Positions 9,188 to 20,533 of a DNA stretch of 64,000 nucleotides are shown piece after piece. The number at the start of each line of letters is the position of its first letter. Position 1 is the first letter of the stretch. The position numbers and the translations under genes were made by a program. Source of the stretch: Actinomycetospora sp. NBRC 106375 (GTDB lineage Bacteria > Actinomycetota > Actinomycetes > Mycobacteriales > Pseudonocardiaceae); the NCBI RefSeq assembly GCF_030269665.1, contig NZ_BSTS01000001.1:186001-250000 (forward strand), read 5' to 3'. Below the pieces are notes generated by a model. That model made no database searches and was not told the DNA's origin. It saw only the letters and a list, made by a program, of their open reading frames with translations.

Positions 9188-10627
9188 TCAGACGAGCCTC
9201 GTGACGGTCGGGACGAGCTCGTCGGTGAAGCGCACGGGGGCGATGCGCACGTTCTTGCCCGATTCCGGTGCCTCCACCATCTGGTCGTCGCCGAGGTAGA
9301 GCGCGACGTGGTGCACGGGGCCCGCGCCGTCGTCGTCGGCCCAGAACAGGAGATCCCCGGGCTCGCGCTCCGCGAGCGGCACCCGTTGGCCCGCCTCGGC
9401 CTGGTAGCCGCTGTAGTGCGGCAGGTCCTTCCCGGCGGCGGCGAAGGCGTAGATCATCAGCCCCGAGCAGTCGAAGCCGGTCTTGTCGAAGTCGCCGTTC
9501 TCGTCGGCCACCCCGCCGTCGTGGACGCCCTTGGTGGGGCCCGCGGTGTCGCCGCCGCCCCACGCGTAGACGACGCCGAGCTGCGAGAGCGCGCGCTCGA
9601 GCACCGTCTTCACGCCGTCGGACATCTCGTTCGTGTCGATCCCGGCGGCGGCGAGCGGGTCCTCACCCTGCTCGTCGCCGCCGTCGCCGCCGTCGCCGCC
9701 GTCCCCCGGGTCACCGGAGTCGCCCGGGTCGGCCGCGGCGCGGGAGGAGCGGGCGGCGAGCCCGCTCGCGGCCGCGTCGCGGACCCGGGCATCGCGCTCG
9801 GTGTCCCGGCGGGTCGCCGCGTCGTCGAAGGCCTCGGCGCGGCTCTGCTGGGCGGCCAGGGCCGGGTCGGCGTCCTCGAGCGTGCGCAGCCGGGCCGCCG
9901 CCGCGTCGCGCCGGGCGATCAGGTCGCGGACCCGGGCCTCCTGGGCGTCGGTGTCGGTGCGCACCCGGACGACCTCGGCGTCCGCGGCGGTGCGGGCCTG
10001 TGCGGCGCGCGCGGCGGCGGCGTCGGCCTCGATCCGGGCGGCCCGGGCGCGGGAATCGGCGTTCGCCGCCTCGATGCGGGTGCGCTCGGCGCCGTCGAGC
10101 GCGGCGCGCTGGTCGGCGCTGACGACGTCGCGCAGGTGGGCGCGCGCGGCGACGTCCTCGGGCCCCGTCGAGCCGGAGAGCACCGAGAGCGGGCCGAGCA
10201 CGTCCGCCTGCTGGAACCAGGCGGTGACCCAGCGGTCGACGTCGGCCCGGGCGCGTTCGGCGGCGGCGGCCGCCGCGTCGGCGTCGTGCCGGCTCTGCTC
10301 GGCGGCCCGGCGGGCCTCGTCGGCGCGGGAGCGCGCCGCGGTGTCGTCGGCGAGGGCGCGGTTCGCGAGCTCCTGGCGGTGGTTCAGGTCGGCGGTGAGC
10401 CGGTCGAGGTCGGTCCGCGCCGTCGCGATCTGCGCGACGAGCGAGCCCGCCTCGCCGGCAGGGTCGTCGCCCGGCGCCGGCGTGCCGGTCGTCGTCGGGG
10501 CCGGGGTGGGGGTCGGGGTGGGGCTCGGGGTGGGCACGGCCGGTCCGGCCGTCGCCGCCGGGGCGAGGACGGGCACCGTGAGCACCGCGACCAGGACCGC
10601 GGCGGCGACGGTCCCGGAGGTGCGCAC
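9188..10627 (-). CDS. Secreted NlpC/P60 endopeptidase with coiled coil (RipA-like)
   Basis: A 479-residue exported wall hydrolase. A signal peptide (1-27, ending in ATA) is followed by a Pro/Thr stretch, a long Ala/Arg/Asp-rich coiled coil (about 65-275), a Gly/Asp repeat linker (PGDGGDGGDGGDE) and a C-terminal NlpC/P60 domain (about 355-479). Catalytic C387 (FDCSG) and H440 (HVALYLG) are present. It should cleave peptidoglycan stem peptides at division or growth, as RipA does. The GTG start at 10627 follows AGGAGGACG. It is divergent from aconitase across 443 bp and upstream of moxR, the same arrangement as ripA-ripB-moxR1 in mycobacteria, here with one hydrolase instead of two. Confidence 0.9.
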   Translation of the reverse strand: MRTSGTVAAAVLVAVLTVPVLAPAATAGPAVPTPSPTPTPTPAPTTTGTPAPGDDPAGEAGSLVAQIATARTDLDRLTADLNHRQELANRALADDTAARSRADEARRAAEQSRHDADAAAAAAERARADVDRWVTAWFQQADVLGPLSVLSGSTGPEDVAARAHLRDVVSADQRAALDGAERTRIEAANADSRARAARIEADAAAARAAQARTAADAEVVRVRTDTDAQEARVRDLIARRDAAAARLRTLEDADPALAAQQSRAEAFDDAATRRDTERDARVRDAAASGLAARSSRAAADPGDSGDPGDGGDGGDGGDEQGEDPLAAAGIDTNEMSDGVKTVLERALSQLGVVYAWGGGDTAGPTKGVHDGGVADENGDFDKTGFDCSGLMIYAFAAAGKDLPHYSGYQAEAGQRVPLAEREPGDLLFWADDDGAGPVHHVALYLGDDQMVEAPESGKNVRIAPVRFTDELVPTVTRLV

Positions 10628-11070
10628 GCGTCGTCCTCCTCACGCCGGCTGGAATCGAAGAACGGGTGCCGTCGGTCTCGGGCGCTGGCAGCCTGGCCGC
10701 CGCGGGCCCCGTCACCCGGCTGCGACACGCACCGGTGTGGCGCGAATCGCCCGGCCGGGTGGGGTGCGGGCCGGTGACCGGGCCCGTCACGGGGCACCTG
10801 GCCGGGGCGTCCGCCGTACGCTGGTGAGGGCGGGAGTGCGGCGCCCGCGAGGGTGCGCGAGACTCCCGGCCGACCCCCGGGTCGAGCGTCGTCTCCGGCG
10901 TCGGGAGGCACGAGCTGTGCCGACCGGACCACCACCGGAGGACAGGCCGTCCGGACCCGCACGACAGCGGGCACCGGGCCGGACCGTCTCGGCGACGCCG
11001 CCGGGAACCGTAGCGACCCCGGTCGCGGCCGACCACCACAGGGCCGCGCCCGCGAGGAACGAGGAGGAAC
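10628..11070. other. 443-bp divergent control region between NlpC/P60 and aconitase genes
   Basis: No plausible gene lies here. It must hold the promoters and leaders of both genes. The stretch near 10770-10800 contains GTGAC...GTCAC arms around CGGGCCC. A hexamer TACGCT (10817-10822) could be a -10 towards aconitase, but lacks a good -35. I looked for a c-di-AMP (ydaO-type) riboswitch ahead of the wall hydrolase and found no convincing match. Confidence 0.5.
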
Positions 11071-13902
<2,832 letters not shown>

Positions 13903-13940
13903 CCTGCGCAGCGCGCTCCGCTGGGTGCGCGTGGTGTTCC

Positions 13941-13993
13941 CGAACGAACGGCGCTTTCGCTGCTACCGAAGCAGCGAGAGCGCCGTTCGTTCG
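13941..13993. terminator. Long hairpin between convergent genes (copy 1 of a repeated element)
   Basis: Two 24-nt arms (13941-13964 and 13970-13993) enclose the 5-nt loop ACCGA. The arms pair fully except for one position that becomes G-U in RNA on one strand. The right arm begins AGCAGCGAGAGCGCC. The element lies between the aconitase stop (13902) and the convergent flavoprotein stop (14043) and could end transcription from both sides. No T-run follows. A second copy with an almost identical right arm is at 46865-46913. Confidence 0.75.
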
Positions 13994-14042
13994 TCACGGG
14001 GGTGCGCATCCGGGCGTCGCCGAGGCTCTGGACGGGCGAGCG

Positions 14043-14873
14043 TCAGTCCTCGGCGGGGTCCGCGGTGCCGTCCATCGCGGCGCGCACCTCCTGCTCCTCG
14101 GTGCGCCCGCGACGCCAGTAGCCGGTGAAGCACACGTCGCGCTTGTCGACGCCGCGCTCGCGGACGACGTGCCGGCGCATCGCCTTCACCTCCGAGGCCT
14201 CGCCGGCGAGCCAGACGTAGGGGCGCTCGCCGGGGAGGTCGAGGTCGCGCAGGCGCTCGGCGAGCCGCTCGGGCGCCGTCCAGTGCGCCGTGACGTCCCC
14301 GTCGGTCGCCCACACCTGTTGCTCGGTGACGTCCCGGACGCTCGCCAGCACCGTCACCCGCCGGCCGGGCGGCAGGCCCTCGACGATCGCGCCGATCGCC
14401 GGCACCGCCGTCTCGTCCCCGGCCAGCACCACCGCGTCGTGGTCCTCGCGCGGCGCGTAGAGCCCGTAGGGGCCGGTGAACGCGAGGTGCTCGCCCGGCG
14501 TGGCGCGCAGCGCCCAGTCGCGGGCGGGGCCTTCGTCGTGGAGGACGAAGTCGACGTCGATCTCCACCGGGTCCTCCCGCCGGCGGCGCAGCGTGAACGT
14601 CCGCATCGGCGGGCGGACGTCGTCGGGCATCGCGAGGTAGCGGCGGAACCAGGAGCCCACGTCGCCATCGTCGAGCGTCGGCACCTGCGGGACCATCTCG
14701 CCGGGCCGCGGGAAGAACAGCTTGAGATAACCGTCCGGGGCCACCACCGGCAGGTCGGCGAGCTCGGGCCCGGCCAGCGTCACCCGGACCACCCGCGGAG
14801 TCGGGCGCTCCACGCCCCGGACGACCGCCCGCCGGACCCGGACCTCCGGACGTGTCGTCGACGCCGTCGTCAC
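14043..14873 (-). CDS. Siderophore-interacting FAD-binding reductase
   Basis: A 276-residue flavoprotein of the ViuB/SIP family, which reduces ferric siderophores in the cytoplasm to release iron. The FAD-binding barrel (RRYLAMPDD, MRTFTLRR) comes first. The C-terminal pyridine-nucleotide domain contains LAGDETAVPAIGAI and the family motif GEASEVKAMRRHVVRERG. The GTG at 14873 follows GGGGGACGG; an in-frame upstream start would cover the promoter. It is divergent from the class I aldolase gene. An iron-box-like sequence overlaps a possible -10 just upstream, fitting iron repression. No siderophore synthesis or uptake genes are nearby. Confidence 0.9.
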   Translation of the reverse strand: MTTASTTRPEVRVRRAVVRGVERPTPRVVRVTLAGPELADLPVVAPDGYLKLFFPRPGEMVPQVPTLDDGDVGSWFRRYLAMPDDVRPPMRTFTLRRRREDPVEIDVDFVLHDEGPARDWALRATPGEHLAFTGPYGLYAPREDHDAVVLAGDETAVPAIGAIVEGLPPGRRVTVLASVRDVTEQQVWATDGDVTAHWTAPERLAERLRDLDLPGERPYVWLAGEASEVKAMRRHVVRERGVDKRDVCFTGYWRRGRTEEQEVRAAMDGTADPAED

Positions 14874-14901
14874 CCGTCCCCCTTCCCCTGCCGTGATCGA
14901 G

Positions 14902-14920
14902 TGAGGTGACCCTAACTCGG
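14902..14920 (-). promoter_or_regulatory. Candidate iron box / promoter of the siderophore-interacting gene
   Basis: TGAGGTGACCCTAACTCGG matches the 19-bp DtxR/IdeR consensus at 11 positions, including the complete CTAAC half. On the minus strand TAGGGT (14914-14909) could be the -10, leaving a leader of about 30 nt. The match is partial, so this is suggestive only. Confidence 0.35.
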
Positions 14921-14995
14921 ACACGGGCGGGCGGGCACCCGCATGACCGGGGCCCGCACCGTCAATCCTCTGGGCGCGGAGGGAAGGAGACGACG

Positions 14996-16018
14996 ATGAC
15001 GACACCTGCGCTCCAGGAGACCGCCCGCGAGATCCTCGCCGACGGCAAGGGCATCCTGGCCGCCGACGAGAGCACCGGGACGATCACCAAGCGGCTCGAG
15101 GCCGTCGGTGTGGAGTCCACCGAGGAGACCCGCCGGCGCTTCCGCGACCTGCTGTTCACCACCAAGGACGTCGAGCAGCACCTCGGCGGCGTGATCCTCT
15201 ACGACGAGACGGTGCGCCAGGACGCGCTCGACGGCACGGGGATGGTCGCGCTGCTGCACCGCCGCGGCGTCCTGCCCGGGATCAAGGTCGACGCCGGCGC
15301 CAAGGACCTGGCGGGCTTCCCGGACGAGAAGGTCACCGAGGGTCTCGACGGGCTGCGCGAACGGTTCGCCGAGTACGCCGACCTCGGGCTGCGCTTCGCC
15401 AAGTGGCGCTCGGTGATCACCGTGTCGAACACCCTGCCGACCGCCACGGCGATCGCGCTCAACGCCGAGGGCCAGGCGCGCTACGCCGCCCTGGCCCAGG
15501 AGGCCGGCCTCGTGCCGATCGTCGAACCTGAGTCGATCATGGACGGGGCCCACGGGATCGACCGCTCCGCCGAGGTCACCGAGCAGGTGCTCGCGGCGAC
15601 CGTCGAGGCGCTGCGGCGCCAGCGGGTGGCGCTCGAGGGCGTGCTGGTGAAGACCAACATGGTGGTCTCGGGCTACGCCGGCGCCGACCAGGCCGGCCCC
15701 GACGAGGTCGCCGACCGTACCCTCGCGGTGCTGCGGCGCACCATTCCGGCGGCCGTGCCCGGGATCGTGTTCCTCTCCGGCGGCCAGGCCGACGAGCAGG
15801 CGAACGCCAACCTCGACGCCATCGCCCGCCGCGGCCCCCAGCCGTGGATCGTGAGCTTCTCCTACGCCCGCGCGCTGCAGAGCCGCCCGATGTCGGTGTG
15901 GGCGGGCGCCGACGAGAACGTCGCGGCCGCCCAGGACGCCTTCGCCGAGCGCCTGCGCGTCACCGGCGCCGCCAACCGCGGCGAGTGGAGCCGTGACGCG
16001 GAGCGTGCCGCGTCCTGA
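14996..16018 (+). CDS. Class I fructose-bisphosphate aldolase
   Basis: A 340-residue Schiff-base aldolase that splits fructose 1,6-bisphosphate in glycolysis and works in reverse in gluconeogenesis. The N-terminal KGILAADESTGTITKR is diagnostic of class I enzymes. The Schiff-base lysine is in LVKTNMV (about residue 219), and the C-terminal FLSGGQADEQAN binds the C1 phosphate. The ATG at 14996 follows GGGAAGGAGA. Actinobacteria usually rely on a class II zinc aldolase; a class I enzyme may be an additional, metal-independent copy. Its divergence from an iron-related gene may be coincidence. Confidence 0.93.
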   Translation: MTTPALQETAREILADGKGILAADESTGTITKRLEAVGVESTEETRRRFRDLLFTTKDVEQHLGGVILYDETVRQDALDGTGMVALLHRRGVLPGIKVDAGAKDLAGFPDEKVTEGLDGLRERFAEYADLGLRFAKWRSVITVSNTLPTATAIALNAEGQARYAALAQEAGLVPIVEPESIMDGAHGIDRSAEVTEQVLAATVEALRRQRVALEGVLVKTNMVVSGYAGADQAGPDEVADRTLAVLRRTIPAAVPGIVFLSGGQADEQANANLDAIARRGPQPWIVSFSYARALQSRPMSVWAGADENVAAAQDAFAERLRVTGAANRGEWSRDAERAAS

Positions 16019-16315
16019 GCACCGGGTCCGGGAGAGCCCGCCCCCGCGAGAGGCACCTTTCGCATGATCGACAGGGGTGCCGGGCTGCGGAACGTGCTTC
16101 TCGTGCGGGAGGAGGGGCCGTGCGGCGCGGAGCGGAGGGCGCCGTCGCTCGGATGGGCCGAGCGAAGGTGCCCGTCGCTCGGAATTCGACGGGGTGGTCA
16201 CCGGGCGTGCTGCGGCGGACGGGTGACGAAGACTCCGCCGATCGACCGTGTGACATGAGCCGCACGGGCGACCGATGAATCGTCACTCAGCTGCTTGAAG
16301 GTCGTTGGCCCGAGC
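16019..16315. other. Intergenic stretch with two hairpins after the aldolase gene
   Basis: No gene is supported. GGCACC...GGTGCC (16052-16081) is a possible terminator for the aldolase gene. CGCTCGG-atggg-CCGAGCG (16146-16164) is a second compact hairpin. The rest should contain the promoter of the following lipoprotein gene, which I cannot place. Confidence 0.4.
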
Positions 16316-17878
16316 ATGATCTTCCGCTCCCCCCGGAAGGCCGTCGGGGCCATGGCAATGATCACGCTGATGGTGGCGGCGGCGGGGTGCAGTAGCGGCG
16401 GATCGCCGCCCCCGCGCACGGTGCCGGTGTCGCGGGCGGCGGTCGAGACGGGCGTCTCGGCGCAGGGATCGATCTCCGCGACGGCGACCAACAACCTCGG
16501 CTTCGGCTCGGGGGGCCAGCTCACCGAGCTGAACGTGTCGGTCGGTGACGAGGTCCGGCCGGGCCAGGTGCTCGCGAAGATCGACGACTTCAACGCCCGC
16601 CAGCAGCTCGCGCAGGCCGAGGCCGCGCTGGACGGCCAGGAAGCGGCGTACGAGCAGGCGCTCGACAACACCGCCGTCGACGGCGCCGGCAACTCCGTGG
16701 CCTCGGCGCGGCGGGTCGTGCAGGCCACCGAGGACCAGGTCGACGCGACACTCGACGCCGACGACGACGCGATCCACGCTGCCGAACAGGCGGCGGATCA
16801 GGCCAAGCAAGGCGCGACGGCAGCGCAGGCGAACTTCGCGCAGACCCAGGCGGACTGCGCGGCACAAGGTGGCGCCAGCTCGTACGGGGCGCCGCGGATG
16901 TTCCCCCCGCTGACGCCTCCGGCTAGCAACCCGAACGCCTGCATCCTCCTCCCCGGCGCGCAGAGCCAGGCCGCTCAGTCGCAGCAGGCCGCCGCGCAGG
17001 CCGAGGGCCAGGTCCAGCAGGCGCGCAGCAAGAAGAACCTCGACGAGGCCGCCGGGCAGGTCCAGATCGCCCAGGCCCGCAACGGTCTCGTCCAGGTGCA
17101 GAACCAGCTCGACGCGACGCGCGCCGACCGGCCCCACCAGCTCGACGGCGCGCAGGCGCAGGTCGACGGCGCGCGGGTCGGGGTGGAGAACGCCCAGCGC
17201 GCACTCGACAACACGACGCTGACGGCGCCCGTCGACGGCGTCGTGACCGCGATCAACGGGGCCGTCGGCGAGTACACCCAGCCGAGCTCCGGGCTGACGC
17301 CGCAGGCGCCCGGCGGCACGGCCGCCATCCCCGGGGCGGCGGCCGCGGGAGCGGGGGCGGCGGCCGCGTCCGCCGGAGCGGGAGGCGGCGCCTCCCCCAG
17401 CCGGCCCGGCGGCCAGGAACTGATCATGCTGCAGAGCACCTCGGGCTTCTCCGTGGTCGCGCCGTTCCAGGAGATCGACGCCGCCGCACTGCGCCCGGGC
17501 CAGCCCGCCCACGTCACCCTCGACGCCCTGCCGGACGTGACGATCGAGGGCACCGTGCTGGCGGTGTCGCCGGCGTCGACCGACATCGCGAACGTCATCA
17601 ACTACTACGTCACGGTCGCCGTGGCGCGCCCCGACCCGCGTCTCAAGGACGGTCAGACCGCCCAGACGTCGGTGATCACGGGCGAGGGGACGAACGCGCT
17701 GAGCGTCCCGAACTCGGCCATCATCAGGCAGGGCGACCGCACCTCCGTGGTCGTCGTCCAGTCCGACGGAACGCAGGTGCCCATGCCCTTCGTGCCCGGC
17801 CTCGTGGGTGCCGACCGCACCGAGGTCCGCAGCGGTCTCGTCGAGGGTCAGCAGGTCCTGCTGACGGCGCGCCGGTGA
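16316..17878 (+). CDS. HlyD/RND-type adaptor, predicted lipoprotein
   Basis: A 520-residue membrane-fusion-type adaptor. A lipoprotein signal ends at lipobox AAAGC (Cys near residue 24). A biotinyl-lipoyl half motif (QLTELNVSVGDEVRPGQVLA) follows, then a very long Gln/Ala-rich coiled-coil hairpin (about 95-300), the second lipoyl half (APVDGVVTAINGAVGEYTQP), an Ala/Gly-rich linker and beta-barrel domains. The ATG at 16316 is preferred; GAAGG lies about 15 bp upstream. It overlaps the next adaptor gene by 4 bp. Such adaptors serve efflux pumps; in a Gram-positive cell a lipid-anchored version would sit on the outer face of the membrane. Its pump partner may be the convergent DHA2 transporter. 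Confidence 0.85.
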   Translation: MIFRSPRKAVGAMAMITLMVAAAGCSSGGSPPPRTVPVSRAAVETGVSAQGSISATATNNLGFGSGGQLTELNVSVGDEVRPGQVLAKIDDFNARQQLAQAEAALDGQEAAYEQALDNTAVDGAGNSVASARRVVQATEDQVDATLDADDDAIHAAEQAADQAKQGATAAQANFAQTQADCAAQGGASSYGAPRMFPPLTPPASNPNACILLPGAQSQAAQSQQAAAQAEGQVQQARSKKNLDEAAGQVQIAQARNGLVQVQNQLDATRADRPHQLDGAQAQVDGARVGVENAQRALDNTTLTAPVDGVVTAINGAVGEYTQPSSGLTPQAPGGTAAIPGAAAAGAGAAAASAGAGGGASPSRPGGQELIMLQSTSGFSVVAPFQEIDAAALRPGQPAHVTLDALPDVTIEGTVLAVSPASTDIANVINYYVTVAVARPDPRLKDGQTAQTSVITGEGTNALSVPNSAIIRQGDRTSVVVVQSDGTQVPMPFVPGLVGADRTEVRSGLVEGQQVLLTARR

Positions 17879-18663
17879 GCGCCGGCCCCGGCGGCACCGA
17901 CCGTCCCGGGACCGACGGTGCCGACACCGGCTCCGTCGCCACGCAGACGTCCGAGGCCACGGAGAGCGGCGAGGGCGAGAGCACCGAGGGCGGTGGCCGC
18001 CGCTCCATGAGCCGGCGGACCAGGATCGCGCTCGCGATCATCCTGCTGGTCGCGGTGCTCGCCGCGATCGGCTTCACGCTGAGCTACTTCCTCGACGCGC
18101 GCCAGTACGTCTCGACCGACAACGCGCAGGTCGACGGGACCCAGATCCCGATCGTGGCGCCCACCAGCGGCACCCTCGTCGGCTGGACCGGCACCCAGGG
18201 CGCCGTGCTCCGCCCGGAGCAGGTCGTGGGGCGCGTGGAGATCGACGGCGGCTACGTGCGGCCCCAGCGCCCCATCCGCGCGCCCGCGGCGGGCACCGTC
18301 GCGACCAGCGACACCACCGATGGCGCCTACGTCACCGCCGGCCAGCAGCTGGCGATCGCCTACGACCCGGGCGACGTGTACGTCACCGCCCGGATCGACG
18401 AGACCGACATCAACGACGTGCGTCCCGGCCAGACCGTCGACTTCACCGTCGACGCCTACGGCGACCGGACGTTCACCGGGTCGGTCCGCGAGGTCCAGGG
18501 CGGCGCCGCGGGCGTGTTCTCGCCGCTGCCGCAGTCGAACAGCTCGGGGAACTTCCAGAAGGTCACCCAGGTGATCCCGGTGAAGATCGCGATCGACGAC
18601 CTCCAGGGCCTGGAGCTGATCCCCGGCATGAACGTCGAGGTCAACATCCACAAGAACGGCTGA
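17875..18663 (+). CDS. HlyD/EmrA-type adaptor, single membrane span
   Basis: A 262-residue protein: an acidic Ser/Thr/Gly-rich cytoplasmic tail (1-44), one membrane span (about 50-73), then the EmrA-type STDNAQVDG motif and lipoyl/barrel strands. It lacks the long coiled coil of the preceding adaptor, so the two may act as complementary parts. The GTG start overlaps the previous stop (GTGA), indicating coupled translation. It converges on the DHA2 exporter gene with only 6 bp between stops. EmrA family members pair with EmrB-type transporters, which is what lies opposite. Confidence 0.85.
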   Translation: MSAGPGGTDRPGTDGADTGSVATQTSEATESGEGESTEGGGRRSMSRRTRIALAIILLVAVLAAIGFTLSYFLDARQYVSTDNAQVDGTQIPIVAPTSGTLVGWTGTQGAVLRPEQVVGRVEIDGGYVRPQRPIRAPAAGTVATSDTTDGAYVTAGQQLAIAYDPGDVYVTARIDETDINDVRPGQTVDFTVDAYGDRTFTGSVREVQGGAAGVFSPLPQSNSSGNFQKVTQVIPVKIAIDDLQGLELIPGMNVEVNIHKNG

Positions 18664-18669
18664 AGACCG

Positions 18670-20388
18670 CTACTCCATCACCCGCGGGCCCTCGCTCGGC
18701 GCCGGGCGCCCGCTGGGCAGGAGGAGGGCGAGGAGCACGGCGGCCGCCGTGAGCGCCGTGGTGACGAGCATCAGGTCGCCGAACGATGTGTCGAAGACGC
18801 GGGTCTGCAGCTGGCTGTACATCTGGTAGTCGCCGAGCACCGAGCTCATCGAGGACCCCGAGGACCCCGACGACGACCCCGACCCCGCCGCGTCCGTCGG
18901 CATCAGGCCGGCGCGGTCGGCGTAGCCCTGGGACTGCACGCCGGTCATCAGGGCGGTCATGGCGGCCAGCCCGATCGCCGAGGACGAGCGCTGCACCACG
19001 GTGTTGAACGCGCTGGCGCCGTCGATCCGGTTCGGGGGCAGCGACGACAGGCCGCCGGTCATGATCGGCATCATCGCCAGCCCGATGCCCGCCGCCCGGA
19101 ACGCGAGGATCCAGGCGAGCTCGGTGTGGGACGTGTCGATCGTGAGGTCGCGCAGCAGCCACGTGCCGTAGGCGGTGATGATCAAGCCCGCGACGGCGGG
19201 CCAGCGGGCGCCGATCCGGTCGTAGATCTGCCCGGCCAGCGGCATGATCACGGCCATCACCAGCGCCTGCGGCAACAGCAGCAGGCCCGTCTCGAACGCG
19301 CCGAGGCCCTGGTTCTGCTGCAGCGACTGCGGGATGTAGAAGAGCACGCCGAACAGGCCCGCCGAGATCACCGCGATGAGGATCAGGGAGTTCGAGAACG
19401 CCCAGGTGGCGAACACCCGCACGTCGAGCAGCGGTTTCTCCACCTCGAGCTCGATCACCACGAACGCGGCGAGGGCGAGCACCCCGTAGGTCAGGAGGAT
19501 CATGACGGGGTAGGACGTCCAGCCCCAGTCCTCGCCCTCGTGCAGCCCGAGCAGCAGGGCGAACAGGCCTGACGCGATGGTGACGAAGCCCCAGAGGTCG
19601 AAGCGCTGCGCCTTCGCGGGCCCGAAGTTCGGCAGCCAGATCATCGCGGCGATCGTGCCGACCACGCCGATCGGCACGTTGATGAAGAAGATCAGCCGCC
19701 AGTCGACGTACTCGACGAGGTAGCCGCCGAGCGTCGGGCCGATCGCCGGCGCGAACACGATGCCCAGGCCGTACATGCCCATCGCCGCGCCGAGCCGGTC
19801 CTTCGGGACGATCTTGTAGAGCATCGTCAGCGCCACGACGGGGATGACGCCGCCGGGGATCGCCTGCAGGATGCGGAACGCGATCATCGAGTTGAGGTCC
19901 CACGCGAGCCCGCACAGCACCGACCCGATCGCGAAGCCGATCATGGCGACGATGTACGCGCGGCCCAGCCCGAGCCGCAGGCCCAGCCAGGCGCTGGCCG
20001 GGACGATGACGCCCTCGGCGAGCGAGTACGCGGTCGAGATCCACGAGATGTCCTCGGTGGTGACGCCGAAGTCGTTCTGCATCACCGGGATCGCGACGTT
20101 GACGATGCTGATGTCCAGCACCGACATGAACATGCCGGCGACGAGCACCAGCAGCGCCACGACCCAGTTCGACGAGCCGCCGGACACCGGCGCCTCGACG
20201 GGCTCGGGTGGAGCCGGGGCCGCGGCCGGAGCGGGCGCGGGCTGAGCCGGCGCCGGCGCGGTGGTGGTGACGGTCGAGCCGCCGCGGTGCCCGTTCCCGT
20301 TGCCGTTCCGGTGGGCCTGCCCGTCCGACTCCTCCGGCGGATCGAACGGGGTCGCGGGCGACTCCTGCGTCCCGGGCCTGGCCGTCAC
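18670..20388 (-). CDS. DHA2-family (EmrB/QacA) multidrug exporter, 14 spans
   Basis: A 572-residue major-facilitator drug:H+ antiporter. Hydrophobic segments support 14 spans. MFS motifs include the DHA2-typical SIVNVAIPVMQ in span 1, WISTAYSLAEG and GLGIVFAPAIGPTLGGYL (motif C). The first 70 residues are a Pro/Ala/Gly-rich cytoplasmic tail. A Ser/Gly run (around residue 500) interrupts the loop before the last span. It is encoded opposite the two adaptor genes, end to end with 6 bp between stops, so it is the likely pump of a tripartite-like system despite separate transcription. The substrate is unknown. Confidence 0.9.
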   Translation of the reverse strand: MTARPGTQESPATPFDPPEESDGQAHRNGNGNGHRGGSTVTTTAPAPAQPAPAPAAAPAPPEPVEAPVSGGSSNWVVALLVLVAGMFMSVLDISIVNVAIPVMQNDFGVTTEDISWISTAYSLAEGVIVPASAWLGLRLGLGRAYIVAMIGFAIGSVLCGLAWDLNSMIAFRILQAIPGGVIPVVALTMLYKIVPKDRLGAAMGMYGLGIVFAPAIGPTLGGYLVEYVDWRLIFFINVPIGVVGTIAAMIWLPNFGPAKAQRFDLWGFVTIASGLFALLLGLHEGEDWGWTSYPVMILLTYGVLALAAFVVIELEVEKPLLDVRVFATWAFSNSLILIAVISAGLFGVLFYIPQSLQQNQGLGAFETGLLLLPQALVMAVIMPLAGQIYDRIGARWPAVAGLIITAYGTWLLRDLTIDTSHTELAWILAFRAAGIGLAMMPIMTGGLSSLPPNRIDGASAFNTVVQRSSSAIGLAAMTALMTGVQSQGYADRAGLMPTDAAGSGSSSGSSGSSMSSVLGDYQMYSQLQTRVFDTSFGDLMLVTTALTAAAVLLALLLPSGRPAPSEGPRVME

Positions 20389-20517
20389 GTGGCCCTCCTG
20401 CGAGCGGGGCGTGCCGACGCGGCTCCCCGGCCGTGTGGCGCGATCATCACGTCGAGGCTACGGCTCACTGAGCGACGCTTCACCCGGAGCCCACGGTGAC
20501 GATCGTCGCTCCCAGGT

Positions 20518-20531
20518 CACACGATCGTGTG
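20518..20531. promoter_or_regulatory. 14-bp perfect palindrome between acyltransferase and exporter genes
   Basis: CACACGATCGTGTG is a perfect palindrome directly after the acyltransferase stop (20534) and 130 bp upstream of the exporter start. A related shorter palindrome GACGATCGTC lies about 20 bp nearer the exporter. Both share the core CGATCG, as repressor half-sites would. They may instead be part of a transcript end. Neither role is proven. Confidence 0.35.
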
Positions 20532-20533
20532 CG

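Noticed and set aside
9650-9720. Short GGCGAC/GCCGTC repeats as a possible CRISPR or VNTR
   Set aside because: The repeats are simple Gly/Asp codons in the linker of the NlpC/P60 protein and lack spacers.
10628-10800. c-di-AMP (ydaO-type) riboswitch ahead of the NlpC/P60 gene
   Set aside because: Such riboswitches are common before actinobacterial wall hydrolases, and CCGAGACCGACGGCACC faintly recalls the 3' consensus, but the GGGGAACC and GGTGAATC parts and the pairing arms are not recognisable. A covariance-model scan would decide.
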